DNA from: Chitinophagaceae bacterium
GTDB taxonomy: Bacteria; Bacteroidota; Bacteroidia; Chitinophagales; Chitinophagaceae
NCBI GenBank assembly: GCA_028288585.1
Contig: JAQBNL010000094.1
Coordinates: 1 to 53,485 of the forward strand
Length of the DNA: 53,485 nt
Direction: 5' to 3'
The notes beneath the pieces were generated by a model. That model was not told where the DNA came from. It searched no databases and worked only from the letters and a program-made list of their open reading frames with translations. Position numbers and translations under genes: made by a program. Positions 48,543 through 53,485 of this stretch are shown in pieces. The first letter of the stretch is position 1. Every line of letters starts with the position of its first letter.

Positions 48543-51500
48543 ATGAAAAAAAGCTCTAATGGCTCCGTAAAAACGGTTACATCTCATATATTATCACAAG
48601 CCGAAACACCTGGTGATACTGCTGTTTTGAAAAAAACAAATGGAAAAACAAATGGTAAGACCAACGGCAAAACCAACGATAAAAGCAAGATAAAGGTTGA
48701 TGCTTCCTCTTTCCAGTTTGAAGATGGACTCAACAACCGCGAACTACTCCAGATTTTAGGCGAGGTAAGGAATGGTAATTTCAGCGTACGTATGCCCATC
48801 GACCGGATAGGCATAAGTGGAAAGATATGCGATACCTTAAATGAAATAATATCCCTCAATGAAACATTGTTCCAGGAATTAACGCTGGCACGTAATACCA
48901 TCGGGAAACAGGGCAGGCTTAACCACAGGGTTGAGTTACCAAGGTCTGCAAGAGGCTCTTGGAATTCCGGTGTTGATTCTATCAATAATTTAATTTCTGA
49001 TCTTGTTCACCCCACTATCGAAATTGCACATGTAATAAGCTCGGTTGCAAAAGGTAATCTTTCACAGGAGATGCCGCTGCAGATTGGCGATCACTTATTA
49101 CAAGGTGAATTTGGAAGAATAGCAAAAGAAGTAAATGACATGGTAAAGCAGCTAAACCTGTTTTCCATGGAAGTAACACGTGTGGCAAGGGAGGTGGGCT
49201 CCGAAGGTATTCTTGGAGGTCAGGCAAAAGTAAAAGGTGTGGCAGGTGTTTGGAAGGATCTTACAGATTCTGTAAACCAGATGGCGGGTAACCTCACGGG
49301 CCAGGTGCGCAACATCGCTGAAGTAACAACAGCCGTTGCGAAAGGTGATCTATCCAAAAAAATTACGGTAGATGTTCAGGGAGAAATTCTTGAATTAAAA
49401 GATACTATCAACACGATGGTGGATCAGCTGAACTCTTTTTCATCAGAGGTAACCCGTGTTGCAAGAGAAGTTGGTACTGATGGAAAACTCGGTGGACAGG
49501 CAGAGGTAAAAGGTGTTGCAGGTACATGGAAAGATCTTACTGACTCTGTAAACCAGATGGCATCAAACCTTACAGGCCAGGTGCGTAACATCGCAGAGGT
49601 AACAACAGCAGTAGCACGGGGTGATCTATCCAGGAAAATTACGGTGGATGTAAAAGGAGAAATTCTTGAATTAAAAAATACTATCAACACGATGGTGGAT
49701 CAGCTGAACTCATTCTCTGCCGAGGTGACACGTGTGGCGAGAGAGGTTGGATCGGAAGGGAAGCTCGGTGGACAGGCAACTGTAAAAGGTGTTGGCGGTG
49801 TATGGAAAGATTTGACTGAATCTGTAAACCAGATGGGATCAAATCTTACAGCACAAGTGCGTAATATCGCTGACGTAACAACAGCGGTTGCAAATGGTGA
49901 CTTATCCAAAAAAATTACAGTGGATGTTCAGGGAGAAATTCTGGAATTAAAAAATACCATCAACACGATGGTGGACCAGCTGAACTCTTTTGCATCCGAG
50001 GTAACAAGGGTGGCGCTTGAAGTAGGTACTGAAGGAAAACTCGGCGGCCAGGCGAAAGTGCAGGGTGTGGGTGGTACATGGAAAGATCTTACAGATTCAG
50101 TGAACCAGATGGGTTCTAACCTTACAGCACAGGTACGAAATATCGCAGAGGTAACAACAGCGGTAGCAAACGGTGACTTATCAAAAAAGATCACTGTGGA
50201 TGTTGCGGGAGAAATATTAGAGTTGAAAAAAACCATCAACACGATGGTGGATCAGCTGAACTCATTTGCATCAGAGGTAACAAGGGTGGCGTTGGAGGTT
50301 GGTACTGAAGGAAAACTTGGCGGCCAGGCAAAAGTAAAAGGTGTGGGTGGTACATGGAAAGATTTGACAGAGTCTGTAAACCAGATGGGATCTAACCTTA
50401 CAGCGCAGGTACGGAATATTGCAGAGGTAACAACAGCGGTTGCCAAAGGTGACCTCTCAAGAAAAATTACAGTGGATGTAAAAGGAGAAATTCTTGAATT
50501 AAAAAATACGATCAATACGATGGTGGATCAGCTGAACTCATTTGGTTCAGAGGTATTTCGTGTGGCAAGGGAAGTAGGATCTGAAGGAAAGCTTGGCGGG
50601 CAGGCAGATGTACCGGGTGTGGAAGGGCTTTGGAAGGATCTTACCGACTCTGTAAATAAAATGGCATCTAACCTTACCTCCCAGGTACGGAATATTGCAG
50701 AGGTTACAACAGCAGTTGCTAACGGTGACCTTTCCCGTAAAATTGAAGTGGATGTAAAAGGAGAAATTCTTGAATTAAAAAATACGATCAACACGATGGT
50801 GGAACAGCTTCGTGCATTTGCATCTGAGGTAACACGTGTGGCAAGAGAGGTGGGTACAGAAGGAAAATTGGGCGGACAGGCAAACGTACCGGGTGTTGCA
50901 GGTACATGGAAAGATCTTACTGACTCAGTAAACCAAATGGCCGGTAACCTTACAGCGCAGGTAAGAAATATTGCAGACGTTGCTATCGCTGTTGCAAATG
51001 GTGATATGTCAAGAAAAATTACGGTTGACGTTCGTGGAGAAATATTACAATTGAAAGAAACATTGAACACGATGGTTGATCAGCTGCGTGCATTCGCATC
51101 TGAAGTAACAAGGGTGGCAAGGGAGGTGGGTACAGATGGAAAGCTAGGCGGACAGGCATTTGTACCGGGTGTTGCAGGAACATGGAAAGATCTTACTGAC
51201 TCCGTAAACCAGATGACAGGTAACCTTACATCGCAGGTGCGAAACATTGCAGAGGTAACAAAAGCCGTGGCATCCGGTGACCTTTCTAAAAAAGTAACGA
51301 TAGATGTAAAAGGAGAAATTCTTGATCTTAAAAATACCATCAATACGATGGTGGATCAGCTCAACTCCTTTGCTTATGAAGTAACCCGTGTGGCAAGAGA
51401 AGTAGGAACGGAAGGAAAGTTAGGCGGCCAGGCTGAAGTTCAGGGTGTTGGCGGAACATGGAAAGATCTCACCGATTCTGTGAACATGATGGCCTCTAAC

Positions 51501-53485
51501 CTTACTAACCAGGTACGTGGAATAGCCAAAGTAGTAACCGCCGTGGCAACAGGTAATCTAAAACAAAAGCTATCCATTATATCCCGTGGCGAGGTGGCAC
51601 AGCTTACCGATATCATTAATGAATTAATTGACACACTCGCTCTCTTTGCAGACCAGGTAACCACTGTGGCCCGTGAGGTGGGTGTGGAAGGAAGATTGGG
51701 CGGGCAGGCAAGTGTACCGGGTGCATCCGGTATCTGGAAGAACCTTACGGAGAACGTAAACCAGCTGGCAGAAAACTTAACCACACAGGTACGTGCTATT
51801 TCCGAGGTGGCATCTTCTGTAACAAAGGGAGATCTTACCCAGATGATCAGGGTGGAGGCAAAAGGTGAAGTGGAAGAATTGAAGGATACTATTAACCAGA
51901 TGATCATCAATCTTAAACAAACTACTTTAAGAAACCAGGAACAGGATTGGCTTAAATCAAATCTTGCAAAATTCACACAGATGCTGCAGGGCCAGAAAGA
52001 TCTGAATACTGTAACCCGTCGTATTCTTTCAGAGTTGGCGCAGGTGGTAAATGCACAAAAAGGAATGTTCTACATTTTGGAGCAGGATGAAAATTTCCAG
52101 AATCAAAAACTAAAATTATTTGCCGCCTATGCGTATGGTGAAGAAGTAAAAGTTTCTAAAGAGTTTGCGTTAGGAGAAGGATTAGTGGGGCAATGCGCTG
52201 TTGAAAAAGAAAGAATTTTATTGACCAATGTTCCAAAGAATTATGTCAAAATAAATTCAGGTTTAGGTAAAGCATCGCCTGTTAATTTAATCGTTCTCCC
52301 GGTTTTATTTGAAACAGAAATTAAAGCTGTAATTGAACTTGCTTCCTTTGATACATTTAGTGAAACGCATCTTGATTTTTTAAGCCAGTTAACAGAGAGT
52401 ATCGGTATCGTATTAAATACAATTGAAGCAAACTCAAGAACAGAAGGGCTTTTGGAACAATCTACATCCCTGGCAGATGAACTTAGAAGAACAAATGAAG
52501 AGCTGGAAGACAGGGCACAGTTAATGATTAAGCAAAAAGAAGAAGTGGAGGCTAAGAACAAAGAAGTGGAAGAAGCCCGGAGATCATTAGAAGATAAAGC
52601 CGAACAATTGCAGTTAACATCCAAATACAAATCAGAATTTTTGGCAAACATGTCGCATGAGCTGCGTACGCCATTAAATTCCCTCCTGATCTTAGCACAG
52701 CAATTATATGAAAATCATGAAGGTAACCTGAACGAGAAACAGGTACGTTATGCAAGAACAATTCACAGTTGCGGAGATGATCTTATCCAGTTGATCAACG
52801 ATATTCTCGATCTTTCTAAAATTGAATCAGGTTATATTTCTACTGATTTCATAAACCTTCGGTTCAGTGCAATTACCGCATTTGTAGAAACAACCTTTAA
52901 ACATATTTCTGAAAGCAAAAATTTACGTTTCAATATTGAAATGGATGAAAACCTGCCGGGCAGCCTTGAAACGGATGCGCAAAGGCTTAACCAGATCCTC
53001 AAAAACCTGCTTTCCAATTCTTTTAAATTTACTGAAAAAGGAGAAGTAAGATTAAGGATTTATGAAGCCAATCGTAACTGGAAGCAGGGTAATTCAAACC
53101 TGGATAATGCCCGCCGCGTAGTGGCATTTGAAATTAAGGATACCGGCATAGGAATTTCAAAAGACAAACAGAATATTATATTTGAAGCCTTTCAACAGGC
53201 AGAAGGATCTACCAGCCGTAAGTATGGTGGTACAGGATTGGGATTATCTATCAGCCGCGGTCTTGCAGATTTATTAGGCGGTACAATAGAGCTTGAAAGT
53301 GAATCCGGTATTGGAAGCACATTTACATTATTCCTGCCCATTGATTATAATCCGGTAATAGCTAAAAAAGAAAAACATACTAATCTTACCGTTAGCGAAT
53401 ACCAGCTTGAAGAAGTTGCCGGTGATGTAGCTATTCAATCTGTACCAACTATTAAAGTTGCAGAAACAAAAGATCTGAATATACT
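48543..53485 (+). CDS. very large poly-HAMP hybrid histidine kinase (group III/Nik1-like), 3'-truncated by window
   Basis: The frame is open from ATG 48543 to the end of the window (at least 1647 residues). There is no signal peptide or membrane segment. After a KTNG-repeat segment (residues about 30-45), two diverged HAMP units (about 58-200) lead into a run of about ten 92-residue HAMP units. A GAF domain (about 1150-1305), a coiled coil (1305-1365), HisKA with His1372 in [13 protein letters not shown], and a HATPase ([37 protein letters not shown]) follow. The last visible residues are a linker that may lead to receiver domains. Poly-HAMP without a membrane anchor is the layout of fungal Nik1/Os-1 osmosensing kinases. 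Confidence 0.95.
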   Translation, partial: MKKSSNGSVKTVTSHILSQAETPGDTAVLKKTNGKTNGKTNGKTNDKSKIKVDASSFQFEDGLNNRELLQILGEVRNGNFSVRMPIDRIGISGKICDTLNEIISLNETLFQELTLARNTIGKQGRLNHRVELPRSARGSWNSGVDSINNLISDLVHPTIEIAHVISSVAKGNLSQEMPLQIGDHLLQGEFGRIAKEVNDMVKQLNLFSMEVTRVAREVGSEGILGGQAKVKGVAGVWKDLTDSVNQMAGNLTGQVRNIAEVTTAVAKGDLSKKITVDVQGEILELKDTINTMVDQLNSFSSEVTRVAREVGTDGKLGGQAEVKGVAGTWKDLTDSVNQMASNLTGQVRNIAEVTTAVARGDLSRKITVDVKGEILELKNTINTMVDQLNSFSAEVTRVAREVGSEGKLGGQATVKGVGGVWKDLTESVNQMGSNLTAQVRNIADVTTAVANGDLSKKITVDVQGEILELKNTINTMVDQLNSFASEVTRVALEVGTEGKLGGQAKVQGVGGTWKDLTDSVNQMGSNLTAQVRNIAEVTTAVANGDLSKKITVDVAGEILELKKTINTMVDQLNSFASEVTRVALEVGTEGKLGGQAKVKGVGGTWKDLTESVNQMGSNLTAQVRNIAEVTTAVAKGDLSRKITVDVKGEILELKNTINTMVDQLNSFGSEVFRVAREVGSEGKLGGQADVPGVEGLWKDLTDSVNKMASNLTSQVRNIAEVTTAVANGDLSRKIEVDVKGEILELKNTINTMVEQLRAFASEVTRVAREVGTEGKLGGQANVPGVAGTWKDLTDSVNQMAGNLTAQVRNIADVAIAVANGDMSRKITVDVRGEILQLKETLNTMVDQLRAFASEVTRVAREVGTDGKLGGQAFVPGVAGTWKDLTDSVNQMTGNLTSQVRNIAEVTKAVASGDLSKKVTIDVKGEILDLKNTINTMVDQLNSFAYEVTRVAREVGTEGKLGGQAEVQGVGGTWKDLTDSVNMMASNLTNQVRGIAKVVTAVATGNLKQKLSIISRGEVAQLTDIINELIDTLALFADQVTTVAREVGVEGRLGGQASVPGASGIWKNLTENVNQLAENLTTQVRAISEVASSVTKGDLTQMIRVEAKGEVEELKDTINQMIINLKQTTLRNQEQDWLKSNLAKFTQMLQGQKDLNTVTRRILSELAQVVNAQKGMFYILEQDENFQNQKLKLFAAYAYGEEVKVSKEFALGEGLVGQCAVEKERILLTNVPKNYVKINSGLGKASPVNLIVLPVLFETEIKAVIELASFDTFSETHLDFLSQLTESIGIVLNTIEANSRTEGLLEQSTSLADELRRTNEELEDRAQLMIKQKEEVEAKNKEVEEARRSLEDKAEQLQLTSKYKSEFLANMSHELRTPLNSLLILAQQLYENHEGNLNEKQVRYARTIHSCGDDLIQLINDILDLSKIESGYISTDFINLRFSAITAFVETTFKHISESKNLRFNIEMDENLPGSLETDAQRLNQILKNLLSNSFKFTEKGEVRLRIYEANRNWKQGNSNLDNARRVVAFEIKDTGIGISKDKQNIIFEAFQQAEGSTSRKYGGTGLGLSISRGLADLLGGTIELESESGIGSTFTLFLPIDYNPVIAKKEKHTNLTVSEYQLEEVAGDVAIQSVPTIKVAETKDLNI
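49140..51902 (+). repeat. exact-register 276-bp tandem HAMP repeats
   Basis: The codons for NTMVDQL-type motifs recur at 49140, 49416, 49692, 49968, 50244, 50520, 50796, 51072, 51348 and 51900, all multiples of 276 bases; the 51624 register is diverged. No indel disturbs the frame. Neighbouring units share long nucleotide identities, especially from about 49260 to 51480, so they look recently duplicated or homogenised by gene conversion. Confidence 0.9.

Noticed and set aside
49140-51902. The tandem repeats as a CRISPR or satellite array
   Set aside because: The unit is 276 bp, coding and in frame throughout, with HAMP-like protein sequence; there are no short spacers.
49424-51976. A row of antisense open frames of about 88 residues each, repeated along the minus strand
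   Set aside because: They recur with the same 276-bp period as the HAMP units on the plus strand and have Ser/Thr/Pro-rich compositions typical of antisense frames. They are shadows of the kinase gene.

Overview
The window reads as a chromosome segment of a Bacteroidota bacterium, most likely of the Chitinophagaceae. Base composition is AT-rich. Several genes and both tRNAs have a TAnnTTTG box, the -7 element of the Bacteroidota primary sigma factor, just upstream. Gene content fits as well: SusC/CirA-style TonB receptors, PepSY-like secreted proteins, M28 and S9 exopeptidases, and DEAD-box helicases with DbpA-type tails. No phage, transposase, plasmid or CRISPR gene is visible.

Layout. (1) 1-2.1 kb: three small minus-strand genes separated by repeated, partly palindromic spacers with GTTAnC/GnTAAC ends. 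They look like an integrase-less array of integron-type gene cassettes. (2) 2.1-8.2 kb: housekeeping genes, namely DEAD-box helicase, small porin, TsaC/Sua5, glycosyltransferase 9, DapD, EamA transporter and tRNA-Leu(CAG). (3) 8.3-35.5 kb: a spread-out purine catabolism region. Guanine deaminase, xanthine dehydrogenase (small subunit, large subunit and XdhC in one overlapping operon), a membrane-bound cytochrome c-fused urate oxidase (PuuD), HIU hydrolase, OHCU decarboxylase, allantoinase and allantoicase together cover guanine/xanthine to ureidoglycolate plus urea. A DUF6986-type aldolase-fold protein follows and may handle the C2 end product. Peptidases, an aromatic amino acid decarboxylase, a second helicase, two TonB receptor loci (one split by an in-frame TAG) and a c-type cytochrome lie among them.

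(4) 35.5-42 kb: YjbQ, tRNA-Gln(CTG), an NTF2-like protein, a MATE exporter, a LuxE-like acyl-protein synthetase, a UbiA-like membrane protein and an M42 aminopeptidase. (5) 42-45.6 kb: a short membrane-protein gene broken at a run of nine T, a NoeA-like methyltransferase and a membrane-anchored sulfatase-fold enzyme, probably a surface-glycan modification operon. Remnants of small genes follow. (6) 45.6 kb to the end: a signalling cluster. A REC-PAS-histidine kinase, a second kinase and a single-domain response regulator run on the minus strand. A very large soluble histidine kinase on the plus strand, with about a dozen HAMP units in an exact 276-bp register, runs off the window. Its architecture recalls the fungal group III (Nik1/Os-1) osmosensor kinases.

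The most notable points are the cassette-like array, the complete uricolytic route with PuuD plus DUF6986 and no recognisable ureidoglycolate lyase, the poly-HAMP kinase, and two apparent coding interruptions (TAG in a TonB receptor, T9 in a small membrane protein). All functional names rest on motif recognition by eye; no database search was run.
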